DNA of 64,000 nucleotides. Source: Streptococcus sp. VT 162 (lineage in GTDB: Bacteria; Bacillota; Bacilli; Lactobacillales; Streptococcaceae). Of the stretch, positions 17,046 through 24,967 are shown piece after piece (the first letter of the stretch is position 1; every line of letters starts with the position of its first letter). Below the pieces are notes generated by a model. The model searched no databases. It saw only the letters and a program-made list of their open reading frames with translations, and had not been told where the DNA came from. Both the position numbers and the translations under genes were made by a program. The stretch covers positions 186,001 to 250,000 of the forward strand of contig CP007628.2 of NCBI GenBank assembly GCA_000688775.2, written 5' to 3'.

Positions 17046-18321
17046 GCTTTCCGAGACCTATAGTAAGTGGAAGAGTATCGGGGAGGGACTACTTGCTATT
17101 GTTTTAGGGCTTCTCTTGATCCGATTTGGACAAGTTATTCCGCGAATGGGGTACCAGTTGCTGATGGGCTACTTTTCCTTATCAGCAGTTTGGCACTTGT
17201 TGACTCGCTGGTTTCAGGATAAAAAACGTCGGGAAAATATTTTTGTAACCTTGGGCAAGCTGGTGGTTGCGGCTCTGGTGTTTGACTCTATCATTTTGCA
17301 AGACCTTGCCCTCTATCTCTTGGTCTTTATCATTGCGAGCTACCAGCTGTTTACGGGCATCATTAGTCTTGTGACCTGGTCTCTCTATCGAAAAAATGCT
17401 ATTCATCCTCGGCTCCATCATCTCTTCGATGCTGTATGGATGATAGGATTCGGTCTTTATAGCATCTCTCCTTTTCACGATGCAGCGAATTTTGAATTGC
17501 TCTTGCTTGGGTTTTACTTGCTCATGCTAGGAGCCAGTAGCCTCCGGGATGGTTTCTTTTTTGAAAGGATAGAAAACAATCCCAAGCTGAAACGACGAAT
17601 GCGAATGACCTTGCCGATCTTTGTGACAGCTCTTATTCCTATTAGTACCTTGCGAAAACTAAATGAGTGGCTGGCAAATCATGAAAGTCAAGAAGGGGAA
17701 GTTCATTCAGAAAGAAAAAATGACCAGACGGTTGATCTGGAAATTTTTATCCATACCTCAGAAACATCTTTCTTCCTCGCCATGGGACATGTGGATATTT
17801 GTTATCAAGGGAAGGTTATTTCCTATGGTTCCTATGATCCCCACTCGGAGCGTCTATTCGGCATGGTTGGAGACGGCGTTTTGTTTAAGGCCAATCGGGA
17901 AAAATACATCGAGCTCTGTAAGAGGGAAAGTCAGAAGACCTTGTTTGCTTATGGTCTGAGTTTGACGGACCAACAGAAAACAGCTATCCAAGCTCGCCTA
18001 GCAGAGATAGAAGATCTGTTAATTCCTTGGGAACCAAGTTCGCAGTTGATGAAAAGAAGAGAGGGAGAGGTCAAGCATACCTACTCCTACCAACTGAAAG
18101 AGGAAGCAGATGCGACCCTCTATAAATTCAGCTCATCCGAGTTTAAGACCTACTTTGTTCTCAGTACCAATTGTGTTCTGCTAGCAGACTCTATCGTGGG
18201 AAAAGCTGGAACTGATATATTGAGTCCCCAAGGTTTCATTGTGCCAGGGACTTATCAGGATTACCTTGATTTAGAGTATACAAAACCCAATGGTCTAGTT
18301 GTTAGTCGATCCATTTATTAG
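17038..18321 (+). CDS. Membrane protein with a possible permuted NlpC/P60-like C-terminal domain
   Basis: The first ~215 residues hold about seven hydrophobic helices in a layout like DUF308/HdeD proteins. Residues ~235-427 form a soluble domain. In it I see [15 protein letters not shown] with His251, and later [13 protein letters not shown] with Cys379. A His before the Cys, with an N-C dipeptide starting a helix, is the layout of circularly permuted NlpC/P60-like (DUF4105/YiiX-type) hydrolases. The reading is inference; no closer family is recognised. The ATG at 17038 overlaps the sulD stop (ATGCCTAA), which implies coupled translation; an upstream in-frame ATG at 17017 lies deeper inside sulD. 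It ends at a strong terminator. Confidence 0.75.
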   Translation: MPKLSETYSKWKSIGEGLLAIVLGLLLIRFGQVIPRMGYQLLMGYFSLSAVWHLLTRWFQDKKRRENIFVTLGKLVVAALVFDSIILQDLALYLLVFIIASYQLFTGIISLVTWSLYRKNAIHPRLHHLFDAVWMIGFGLYSISPFHDAANFELLLLGFYLLMLGASSLRDGFFFERIENNPKLKRRMRMTLPIFVTALIPISTLRKLNEWLANHESQEGEVHSERKNDQTVDLEIFIHTSETSFFLAMGHVDICYQGKVISYGSYDPHSERLFGMVGDGVLFKANREKYIELCKRESQKTLFAYGLSLTDQQKTAIQARLAEIEDLLIPWEPSSQLMKRREGEVKHTYSYQLKEEADATLYKFSSSEFKTYFVLSTNCVLLADSIVGKAGTDILSPQGFIVPGTYQDYLDLEYTKPNGLVVSRSIY

Positions 18322-18370
18322 AAAAAAACTCTAGTTCCTCAGCAGTTTGCGCCGAGAAGCTAGAGTTTTT
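18322..18370. terminator. Terminator between convergent genes
   Basis: AAAAACTCTAG (ending 18334) and CTAGAGTTTTT (18360-18370) pair, with A and T runs that serve both strands. Confidence 0.85.
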
Positions 18371-18686
18371 AAAATAGGTCATTTTCTTCTGGAAGGAGGA
18401 TGGTTTCTCTGCCGTCTAGGTCTAAAACAAGGACCCTAGGCGGGTAAAGCGGATCGAAAGGATGATTGAAATCAAAATCGATGCTAGTCGGAAGGTGCTG
18501 ACTAGAAAAATGGAAGGTGATGGTCCCCTTATTGTTGAGCAGTTGAAACTCAAGTTCTTCTTCTAGTTCAAAGACATTTTTCAGGAAATGATCGATAATA
18601 TACCATAAAGAGTCAATGACATCGTCAGGCAGGCTGGTCACGACACCAAAACTAGCGGAACGTCTCTGTGTATTTGTAAAAGCCAT
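18369..18686 (-). CDS. DUF960-like small cytoplasmic protein
   Basis: This 105-residue protein has no membrane segment or signal peptide. The beginning MAFTNTQRRSASFGVVTSLP, the central DSLWYIIDHFLK and the pattern FDPLYPPRV near the end resemble the DUF960 family of Firmicutes, whose function is unknown. The composition suggests a compact alpha/beta fold. It stands alone, convergent with the membrane-hydrolase gene and divergent from ccpA. The family call is from memory of its consensus, so treat it as likely rather than certain. Confidence 0.7.
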   Translation of the reverse strand: MAFTNTQRRSASFGVVTSLPDDVIDSLWYIIDHFLKNVFELEEELEFQLLNNKGTITFHFSSQHLPTSIDFDFNHPFDPLYPPRVLVLDLDGRETILLPEENDLF

Positions 18687-18810
18687 GTTTTCATCCCCCT
18701 TTTATTTTCCTTATCATACAGCAAAATGTCTTAAAAATCAAGAAATCGTAATTGCTTTTTCAAAATGGGAATAAACTGTGAAATTTTTTCAAAGTTTCTC
18801 TAAAAAATAC

Positions 18811-18839
18811 TTGAAAGTGTTTACAATAAGTGATAAAAT
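18811..18839 (+). promoter_or_regulatory. ccpA promoter with overlapping cre-like site
   Basis: TTGAAA (18811-18816), a 17-bp spacer and TGATAAAAT (TAAAAT at 18834-18839). TGAAAGTGTTTACA (18812-18825) differs from the cre consensus TGWAARCGYTWNCW at one core base and overlaps the -35. This suggests negative autoregulation by CcpA. Confidence 0.65.
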
Positions 18840-18890
18840 GGAGTAAGTAGATGCGTGAAAGCGAAATTTTCATTATAGAAAGGAAACGGA

Positions 18891-19901
18891 ATGAACACAG
18901 ATGATACAGTAACGATTTATGACGTTGCTCGTGAAGCAGGAGTTTCAATGGCAACAGTTAGCCGTGTCGTTAATGGCAACAAGAATGTTAAAGAGAACAC
19001 TCGAAAAAAAGTCCTCGAAGTGATTGAACGCTTGGACTATCGTCCAAATGCGGTCGCTCGTGGTTTGGCTAGTAAGAAAACAACGACAGTCGGAGTTGTG
19101 ATTCCTAACATTACCAATGGTTATTTCTCAACGCTTGCTAAGGGGATTGACGACATTGCTGAAATGTACAAGTATAACATTGTCCTTGCAAATAGTGATG
19201 AGGATGATGAAAAGGAAGTTTCAGTGGTTAACACTCTCTTTTCAAAACAAGTCGATGGGATTATCTTTATGGGCTATCACTTGACTGAAAAGATTCGTTC
19301 AGAGTTTTCTCGTTCACGGACACCGGTTGTTCTTGCTGGTACTGTGGATGTCGAACACCAACTTCCAAGTGTCAATATCGACTACAAACAAGCAACGATT
19401 GATGCTGTGAGTTACCTTCTCAAAGAAAATGAGAAAATTGCTTTTGTGAGTGGACCACTCGTCGATGATATCAATGGCAAGGTTCGTTTGATCGGTTACA
19501 AGGAAGCCTTGAAAAAAGCAGGACATTCTTATAGCGAGGGATTGGTCTTTGAATCAAAATACAGCTATGACGATGGTTATGCCTTGGCAGAACGCTTGAT
19601 TTCATCACAAGCTACAGCCGCAGTTGTAACAGGTGATGAATTGGCAGCAGGTGTGTTGAATGGTTTGGCTGACCATGGCGTATCTGTGCCGGAAGAGTTT
19701 GAAATCATTACGACAGATGACTCTCAGATTGCACGATTCACTCGTCCAAACTTGACGACAGTTGCCCAACCTCTTTATGATCTAGGTGCTATCAGCATGC
19801 GTATGTTGACTAAGATTATGCATAAGGAAGAGTTGGAAGAACGTGAAGTTCTCTTGCCTCATGGTTTGACAGAGCGCCGCTCTACACGAAAACGTAAATA
19901 G
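18891..19901 (+). CDS. ccpA: Catabolite control protein A (LacI/GalR family)
   Basis: CcpA is the global carbon-catabolite regulator. With HPr(Ser-P) it binds cre sites. The 336-residue protein starts with the LacI-type helix-turn-helix (TIYDVAREAGVSMATVSRVVNG, residues 7-28, given here in two halves: TIYDVAREAG and VSMATVSRVVNG). The hinge RPNAVARGLASKKT follows, then the periplasmic-binding-protein-like core. Length and N-terminus match CcpA rather than sugar-specific LacI members. Possible targets in this window are manL, pflA and its own promoter. It is monocistronic, with a strong terminator at 19903. Confidence 0.95.
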   Translation: MNTDDTVTIYDVAREAGVSMATVSRVVNGNKNVKENTRKKVLEVIERLDYRPNAVARGLASKKTTTVGVVIPNITNGYFSTLAKGIDDIAEMYKYNIVLANSDEDDEKEVSVVNTLFSKQVDGIIFMGYHLTEKIRSEFSRSRTPVVLAGTVDVEHQLPSVNIDYKQATIDAVSYLLKENEKIAFVSGPLVDDINGKVRLIGYKEALKKAGHSYSEGLVFESKYSYDDGYALAERLISSQATAAVVTGDELAAGVLNGLADHGVSVPEEFEIITTDDSQIARFTRPNLTTVAQPLYDLGAISMRMLTKIMHKEELEEREVLLPHGLTERRSTRKRK

Positions 19902-19902
19902 T

Positions 19903-19936
19903 AAAAATAGGAAATCGTGAAGATTTCCTATTTTTG
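19903..19936. terminator. Terminator after ccpA
   Basis: AAAAATAGGAAATC and GATTTCCTATTTTT form a long near-perfect stem between convergent ccpA and the asparaginase gene. The runs on both sides suit either strand. Confidence 0.92.
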
Positions 19937-19953
19937 CGTTCTAGAGAAGAGGT

Positions 19954-20916
19954 TTAGCCTTCCATATAGTCTTTCAAAGCCTGTCCTTTTAGTCTAGCAT
20001 TGAGGGCAATTAATAATTTGAGGCGCGCTTTTTGAGCGTTGAGTTCTTTGACAAAGAAAACACCAACTCGTTGCAACTGCACTCCTCCACCTTGGTAGGC
20101 GTAGACAGGTTCAGCAATGCCATTAAAGCATCGTGAGACCAAGGCGACTGGAATTCCTTTTTGGAGGAGATTTTCCAACTTTTGAGCTGTTTCTTTGGGA
20201 ACATTGCCTGCTCCGAAGGCCTGAATAACTAAGCCATCCAGCTGTTCCAAGTCTAACATATCAATCAGCTCGTCTGTCATACCGGCATAGGCTGAGATGA
20301 TGGGAACCAGACCTTGAATATGCTCAAGATCAAACCGGACACGAGGTTCAGCTGTTTTGAAGTAGAGGATTTCTTGCTTCATGATAAGACCAAGTGGTCC
20401 ATGTGTTGGGGTTTGAAAGGTGCTGACGTTGGTCGTATGAGTTTTGGTAACATACTTGGCTGCGTGGATCTCGTCGTTCATGACGACCAGTACACCCTTG
20501 TCGGCTGCTTTGTCATCGCTGGCAACTCGCAAAGCGCTCAGATAGTTATATACACCGTCGCTACCAAGTTCGTTTGAACTACGCATGGCCCCTGTTAGAA
20601 CGATGGGGATGGGCGGAATTTTCATGGTATCAAGGAAGTAGGCTGTTTCTTCTAAGGTATCTGTACCATGTGTGATGACAACTCCATCATAGTTATCAGC
20701 TTCCTCTTTAATCTTATGATAGAGTGCAAGCATATGCTTGGGTTTGATATGAGGGCTTGGCAGATTAAAAAAGTCTAGGGCATGAACCTCAATCCCTTCA
20801 AGCGGATTGGAAACATGGTTCATGGGATTGTCCTGGCTAGTTACAACGGCACCAGTGGCGTCTGCTTGCATGGAAATAGTCCCACCTGTATGTAAAACAA
20901 GGATTTTCTTAGGCAT
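19954..20916 (-). CDS. ansA: L-asparaginase, type I-like cytoplasmic enzyme
   Basis: The enzyme hydrolyses asparagine to aspartate and ammonia. The 320-residue protein has the two asparaginase signatures. The first is LHTGGTIS with the nucleophilic Thr13. The second is VVITHGTDTLEETA near residues 78-91, with the second Thr, Asp and the following Lys further on. There is no signal peptide, so it is intracellular. The promoter is divergent from the HAD fusion gene, and the two -10 boxes nearly touch. This window also encodes asparagine synthetase AsnA at 46204, the opposite reaction. Confidence 0.93.
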   Translation of the reverse strand: MPKKILVLHTGGTISMQADATGAVVTSQDNPMNHVSNPLEGIEVHALDFFNLPSPHIKPKHMLALYHKIKEEADNYDGVVITHGTDTLEETAYFLDTMKIPPIPIVLTGAMRSSNELGSDGVYNYLSALRVASDDKAADKGVLVVMNDEIHAAKYVTKTHTTNVSTFQTPTHGPLGLIMKQEILYFKTAEPRVRFDLEHIQGLVPIISAYAGMTDELIDMLDLEQLDGLVIQAFGAGNVPKETAQKLENLLQKGIPVALVSRCFNGIAEPVYAYQGGGVQLQRVGVFFVKELNAQKARLKLLIALNARLKGQALKDYMEG

Positions 20917-20940
20917 GATTTAGTCACTCTTTCTGAAATG

Positions 20941-20960
20941 TGGTATAATCATTGTAACAC
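20941..20960. promoter_or_regulatory. Abutting divergent -10 elements
   Basis: TGGTATAAT on the plus strand (-10 at 20944-20949) serves the HAD fusion gene. One base further, ATTGTA (20951-20956) is the reverse complement of TACAAT, part of TGTTACAAT on the minus strand for ansA. RNA polymerase cannot occupy both at once. Confidence 0.65.
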
Positions 20961-20981
20961 AAAAGGGGAGAATGGGATAGG

Positions 20982-22373
20982 ATGGAAGTCAAAGCTGTTT
21001 TTTTTGATATCGATGGAACGCTAGTCAACGATCGCAAGAGTGTTTTGAAATCCACTAAGGACGCGATTAAGATTGTCAAAGAGCAAGGAGTGCTTGTTGG
21101 AGTAGCGACAGGACGAGGGCCGTTTTTTGTCAAGGAATTGATGGAAGACTTGGACTTGGATTTTGCGGTGACCTACAATGGCCAATACATTTTTAATAAA
21201 GAAAAGGTACTCTTTGCAAGTCCGATTGCTAAGTCAAGCCTGCGTCAACTGATTGCTTACGCTAAAAAGGAGCGTAAAGAAATCGCTCTTGGAACCGAGC
21301 ATGCCGTTGTTGGTTCGAAAATTATGTCATTTGGTCTCGGCTCCTTTTCCCAGCTGGTTAGTCGTTTTATTCCGACTGTTCTGACAAGAACCGTTAGCCG
21401 TTCCTTTAATCGAATGGTCAGCAAGGCAGTTCCTCAAAAGGAAGACGACTTGCTTAACTTGATTAATCAACCCATTTATCAAGTTTTGATGCTGATGACG
21501 CCAGAAGAATCTGAGAAGGCAGCAAGTGATTTTGAAGATTTGAAATTAACTCGAAGCAATCCTTTTGCAGCAGATATCATTAACCAAGGAAATTCCAAAC
21601 TAGAAGGCATTCGCCGAGTCGGGAAAGAATATGGCTTTGATCTCAACCAAGTCATGGCCTTTGGTGATTCAGATAACGACCTGGAAATGCTGGCGGGTGT
21701 CGGTATGTCAGTCGCTATGGGAAATGGCAGTAGCAGTGTCAAAGAGGTTGCTAAACACATTACGGCAAGCAATCAACAAGATGGCATCCACAAGGCGCTC
21801 GAGCACTTTGGTGTTTTGGCTTCAGAAAAAGTGTTTGTCAGTCGGGACTACCACTTTAATAAGGTCAAGACCTTCCATCACATGATGGATGAACGAACTC
21901 AGGAAGAGCCACAGGCATGGGATGCTGAAGGTGCAACCCACCGCGCAGACTTTAAAATTGAAGAATTAGTAGAGTTTGTTCGCGCAGCAAGTTCTTCGGA
22001 GGAAGAATTCCAAGACTCCCTTGCAAGCATGCATGAGGCACTTGATAAGGCTGCAGAGAAAGTGGCGAAAAAGACGCCTGCTAAGCAAAATCTGGTCGGT
22101 CAAGTGGATGCTTTGATCGATACATTGTATTTCACATACGGTAGTTTTGTTTTGATGGGAGTAGATCCAGAACGTATTTTTGATATTGTCCATGAAGCGA
22201 ATATGGGGAAAGTTTTCCCTGATGGAAAAGCTCATTTTGACCCAGTTACACACAAGATTTTAAAGCCAGATGACTGGGAAGAAAAATATGCTCCAGAACC
22301 TGCCATCCGACAGGAACTACAACGTCAGTTTAAAGCTTATGAGCGACATAAAGAAAGAAAAAATAAAAAATAA
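20982..22373 (+). CDS. HAD-IIB phosphatase fused to a PRA-PH/MazG-like domain
   Basis: Two domains are visible in 463 residues. Residues 1 to ~280 are a Cof-type HAD phosphatase (FFDIDGTLV at 7-15; ATGRG; FGDSDNDLEML near 227-237). From about 285 to 430 there is an unrelated helical region. HHMMDERTQEEPQAWD and EELVEFVRAASSS lead to VDALIDTLYFTYGSFVLMGVD and HEANMGKVFPDGK. The pairing of an EExxE-like helix with a later (E/D)xxxK/GK pattern resembles the phosphoribosyl-ATP pyrophosphohydrolase/MazG fold. Such a fusion could hydrolyse a nucleotide pyrophosphate and then its monophosphate, but that is inference. The last ~30 residues are Lys/Arg/Glu-rich. A GGGGAG site precedes the ATG. Confidence 0.85.
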   Translation: MEVKAVFFDIDGTLVNDRKSVLKSTKDAIKIVKEQGVLVGVATGRGPFFVKELMEDLDLDFAVTYNGQYIFNKEKVLFASPIAKSSLRQLIAYAKKERKEIALGTEHAVVGSKIMSFGLGSFSQLVSRFIPTVLTRTVSRSFNRMVSKAVPQKEDDLLNLINQPIYQVLMLMTPEESEKAASDFEDLKLTRSNPFAADIINQGNSKLEGIRRVGKEYGFDLNQVMAFGDSDNDLEMLAGVGMSVAMGNGSSSVKEVAKHITASNQQDGIHKALEHFGVLASEKVFVSRDYHFNKVKTFHHMMDERTQEEPQAWDAEGATHRADFKIEELVEFVRAASSSEEEFQDSLASMHEALDKAAEKVAKKTPAKQNLVGQVDALIDTLYFTYGSFVLMGVDPERIFDIVHEANMGKVFPDGKAHFDPVTHKILKPDDWEEKYAPEPAIRQELQRQFKAYERHKERKNKK

Positions 22374-22550
22374 GAGAAAATTCTTTTCCCTGGATGAAAA
22401 ATTCGGGGATTTTTTGAGCGGAAAAACCGAACAATTTTATATATATCACTAATTATTATTAGCATATTTATACTAGAAAAAGAAAAGAAAAAATGAAAAG
22501 ATAGTGAAAATAAAATAATAGGAAATTACATTTCTTACAAAGAATAGTTA

Positions 22551-22590
22551 AAAAGCTAGATATATTAGTAATATATCTAGCTTTTCTTTT
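22551..22590 (+). terminator. Strong terminator after the HAD fusion gene
   Basis: AAAAGCTAGATATATT (22551-22566) and AATATATCTAGCTTTT (22570-22585) are perfectly complementary around an AGT loop. Confidence 0.85.
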
Positions 22591-22720
22591 GAAAGAATAT
22601 CAAAAAAAGACAAGTCAAATTATTTGATGTTTGAAAGTTGATGTGTTAGAATAAATTCAGAAAGCGAATAAATATAAAATACTCATGCTACTATGATATG
22701 CTCTTTTTAAAGACAGAAAG

Positions 22721-22755
22721 TCAACTTGTTTATTTCAGGCCTGTTAACAAGTTGA
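22721..22755. promoter_or_regulatory. Perfect 10-bp inverted repeat in the leader
   Basis: TCAACTTGTT (22721-22730) and AACAAGTTGA (22746-22755) are perfect reverse complements with a 15-base gap and no T-run. It may be a leader hairpin or a spaced operator, depending on where transcription starts. Confidence 0.5.
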
Positions 22756-22869
22756 TGTGAGGAGTTCACTCTAGCTTTGAGGTTTAGTTATAAAATTGTG
22801 CACAATTGCTTTCCAAATTTTTATTATTTTAATTTTCAAGTTTAAAAATTAGAGAATTAAGAGGTTGAA

Positions 22870-24846
22870 ATGAAGAAAAAATATACCTATTTGACAGCTT
22901 CTGTTTTAACAGCTGTAACAATGCTTCCAACTTTTGCACCAAGTGAAGCTCACGCTGCTTACAATTGGAATGGGAATAATAGCTACTATACAAGAACTAG
23001 CCGTCGTTCAAGCAATCGTACTTCTAACCGTACTACTGCAAATCGTAGCCGTACATCAAACTATACTGTAAGAAGTTACGGCTACAATAGTTATTACCCA
23101 AGCTATAACTATGGCTACAATAGCTACTACCCAAGCTATAACTATGGATATGGTAGCTATTACCCAAGTTACAACTACGGTTACAATAATTGGAATAACT
23201 ACTATGGCTATGGCAACAGTAGCAACTACTATGGTTATAACTATTGGAATAATTACAACAACCTTGCTAGCGATGAAAACTATATTTACTGGAATGGCAA
23301 TCACTACTACCGTATGAACGATGGTAGCTTCCGTATTTATCGTAACGGTCAGTGGAAACCTTTGACAAACAATAGTAATAACAACTCATCTACTAACAAC
23401 TTGGAAAACGATCCTCACTATCGTTACGAAAATGGGTACCATTACTATGTATTGGACAATGGTGATTATTACTACTACCAAAATGGTAAGTGGGTATTGG
23501 TGAAAGATTCTGCTGATACAACACTAGCACAACCGGCAACACCTGCTGAACCAAAACCAGAACAACCAACAACTCCGGTTGAGCCAGCACAACCAAGTCA
23601 ACCTGAAGTTCCTGCTCCAACACCAGCAGAACCAGAGACTCCAACACCAGCACCTAGTGATAAACCTGAAGAGCCGACAACACCAACTGAGCCACAACCA
23701 GCACAACCAGCAACTCCAAGTGTTGACCTACCAGAAAATCCACCAATTAATGGTGCTGATAGTGAATTTGATCCATTCAAGCCATCAACAGAAACGCCAG
23801 TAGAACCAAAACCAGAAACACCAGCAACTCCAGCTATCCCAACAACACCAGGTTTGGTAACGACTGATGAACCAAGTGAAAACCAAATCCCTGATTATGT
23901 TGAAAAACCAGCTGAAGGATTGGAACACTTGGCTTGGGCACCAAATGGACAAACTCCAAAATTGGTTTACCCACCAGGTAAACCAGGTGATGCAGTCCTC
24001 AAGAATGATAAAAACTACTACTTCGACGGTAGTGTACATTACTACTATGTACCATCTAACTCAGAGCGTACAGGTTACTCAGCATACTGGAAGTGGCTTG
24101 GAGGAAAATGGAAACTTCAAGGGATGACTGATCCAAACGATCCAGCTCGTGATCCAAAACTTCACGAAAACACTGCTGATGACGAGTACATGTACAGTGA
24201 CAAGAACTCAAGTGTGAAACTTTACTCAACTAACTTGGTAACGACTGCTAAAGCAGGTCAAGCATTGCCATTCAAGAATGTTGAAGAGTTCAAAAACTAT
24301 GTCATCGAAAAAATGAATCCTAAGTTCCTTGATAACTCTGGTTGGGATGCTAAAGTTGAGTGGGAAATCGAAGATCCAGAAATCTTTGAGAAGACGAAAG
24401 AAAACCCATACGCTAAGGACTATGTCTTGATTGCAAATCTCAAGAGTGGTGTCGAAGACAAGAAATACAGTGATGTAGAATTTGGTTATGTGAAGTTTGT
24501 TTACCGTGTTGAAGCAACAAACGATACAAACTATGACTATGTTTCAAAAGCGAAAGAAGCTTTCGCTAAAATCAATGAGACTCGTAAAGCTCAAGGATTG
24601 AAAGAATTGACTTGGTCTGAAGACATTTATCAAAATCAAGCACTTCCGAAAGTAAATGAAATTTCACGTCAATACGATAGCACAGGCTTTGTAGGACGTC
24701 GTGATGAAGATGCTGCTGTTGTCGTTAAGAAATGGGCAAACAGTGGTTTGAGAGACTTGCTTCTCGATCCAAATGTCACTGAGGGAGCTGTAGCAGCAGT
24801 AGTTGATGGAAATGGTGTATACTACTGGGCATACAGTTACAAATAA
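22870..24846 (+). CDS. Secreted Tyr-rich repeat protein with aromatic modules, Pro-rich linker and CAP-like C-terminus
   Basis: This 658-residue protein has a Sec signal peptide (cut near residues 28-30, after SEAHA). Residues ~71-130 are a low-complexity array of GYNSYYPSYNY units, then GYNNWNNYY-like units. A ~31-residue module with HYY...NG.W occurs at ~135-165 and ~181-211, and a diverged copy at ~380-418. Residues ~218-330 are a Pro/Thr/Glu-rich linker. The end (~555-658) resembles a CAP/SCP domain (AKINETRKAQGLKELTWSED; VVKKWANSGLRDLL; GVYYWAYSY), but the usual His and Glu of the CAP cleft are missing. There is no LPXTG motif and no choline-binding repeat. It is probably secreted or wall-associated; the function is unknown. 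It has its own terminator. Confidence 0.85.
   Translation: MKKKYTYLTASVLTAVTMLPTFAPSEAHAAYNWNGNNSYYTRTSRRSSNRTSNRTTANRSRTSNYTVRSYGYNSYYPSYNYGYNSYYPSYNYGYGSYYPSYNYGYNNWNNYYGYGNSSNYYGYNYWNNYNNLASDENYIYWNGNHYYRMNDGSFRIYRNGQWKPLTNNSNNNSSTNNLENDPHYRYENGYHYYVLDNGDYYYYQNGKWVLVKDSADTTLAQPATPAEPKPEQPTTPVEPAQPSQPEVPAPTPAEPETPTPAPSDKPEEPTTPTEPQPAQPATPSVDLPENPPINGADSEFDPFKPSTETPVEPKPETPATPAIPTTPGLVTTDEPSENQIPDYVEKPAEGLEHLAWAPNGQTPKLVYPPGKPGDAVLKNDKNYYFDGSVHYYYVPSNSERTGYSAYWKWLGGKWKLQGMTDPNDPARDPKLHENTADDEYMYSDKNSSVKLYSTNLVTTAKAGQALPFKNVEEFKNYVIEKMNPKFLDNSGWDAKVEWEIEDPEIFEKTKENPYAKDYVLIANLKSGVEDKKYSDVEFGYVKFVYRVEATNDTNYDYVSKAKEAFAKINETRKAQGLKELTWSEDIYQNQALPKVNEISRQYDSTGFVGRRDEDAAVVVKKWANSGLRDLLLDPNVTEGAVAAVVDGNGVYYWAYSYK
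23080..23178 (+). repeat. Three 33-bp tandem repeats coding a Tyr-rich motif
   Basis: Units at 23080-23112, 23113-23145 and 23146-23178 each encode G-Y-(N/G)-S-Y-Y-P-S-Y-N-Y. They are followed by shorter diverged 27-bp units to about 23260. The repeats are in frame, so copy-number change would lengthen or shorten the protein. Confidence 0.9.
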
Positions 24847-24885
24847 TTCAATCTTTTGAGATTGACTACTTTCTAAATAAGATAG

Positions 24886-24917
24886 AGGCTTTAAACAATT
24901 GTTTAAAGCCTTTTTGT
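24886..24917 (+). terminator. Terminator after the Tyr-rich protein gene
   Basis: AGGCTTTAAACAATTG is followed by its perfect reverse complement and T5. Confidence 0.9.
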
Positions 24918-24934
24918 GACCCAATCAGGATAAA

Positions 24935-24963
24935 CAAAAAGGAGCCAGAGGCTCCCTTTTTTA
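24935..24963 (-). terminator. Terminator after the universal stress protein gene
   Basis: On the minus strand GGGAGCC-TCT-GGCTCC is followed by T5. Confidence 0.85.
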
Positions 24964-24967
24964 ATGA

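Larger units (their letters stand above)
22374..22869. other. Long non-coding leader region upstream of the secreted Tyr-rich protein gene
   Basis: No open frame here looks real. The region holds a terminator at 22551-22590 and a possible extended -10 (TGTTAGAAT, about 22644-22652). It also holds an inverted repeat at 22721-22755 and a decamer AGTTGATGTG present twice (about 22636 and 22750). It is very AT-rich. About 210 bases separate the likely promoter from the start codon, so an untranslated regulatory leader is possible. Confidence 0.5.

Noticed and set aside
22270..22452. 60-residue open frame crossing the end of the HAD fusion gene
   Set aside because: Mostly out-of-frame reading of the preceding gene; no ribosome-binding site.
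23080..23178. Short tandem repeats as a possible CRISPR array
   Set aside because: Units are contiguous without unique spacers and stay in the coding frame; no cas genes nearby.
23056..23304. Long antisense open frame in the Tyr-rich repeat region
   Set aside because: Its Ile/Val repeats are the reverse reading of the Tyr/Asn codons; no start signal, and the plus-strand gene has a signal peptide and domains.
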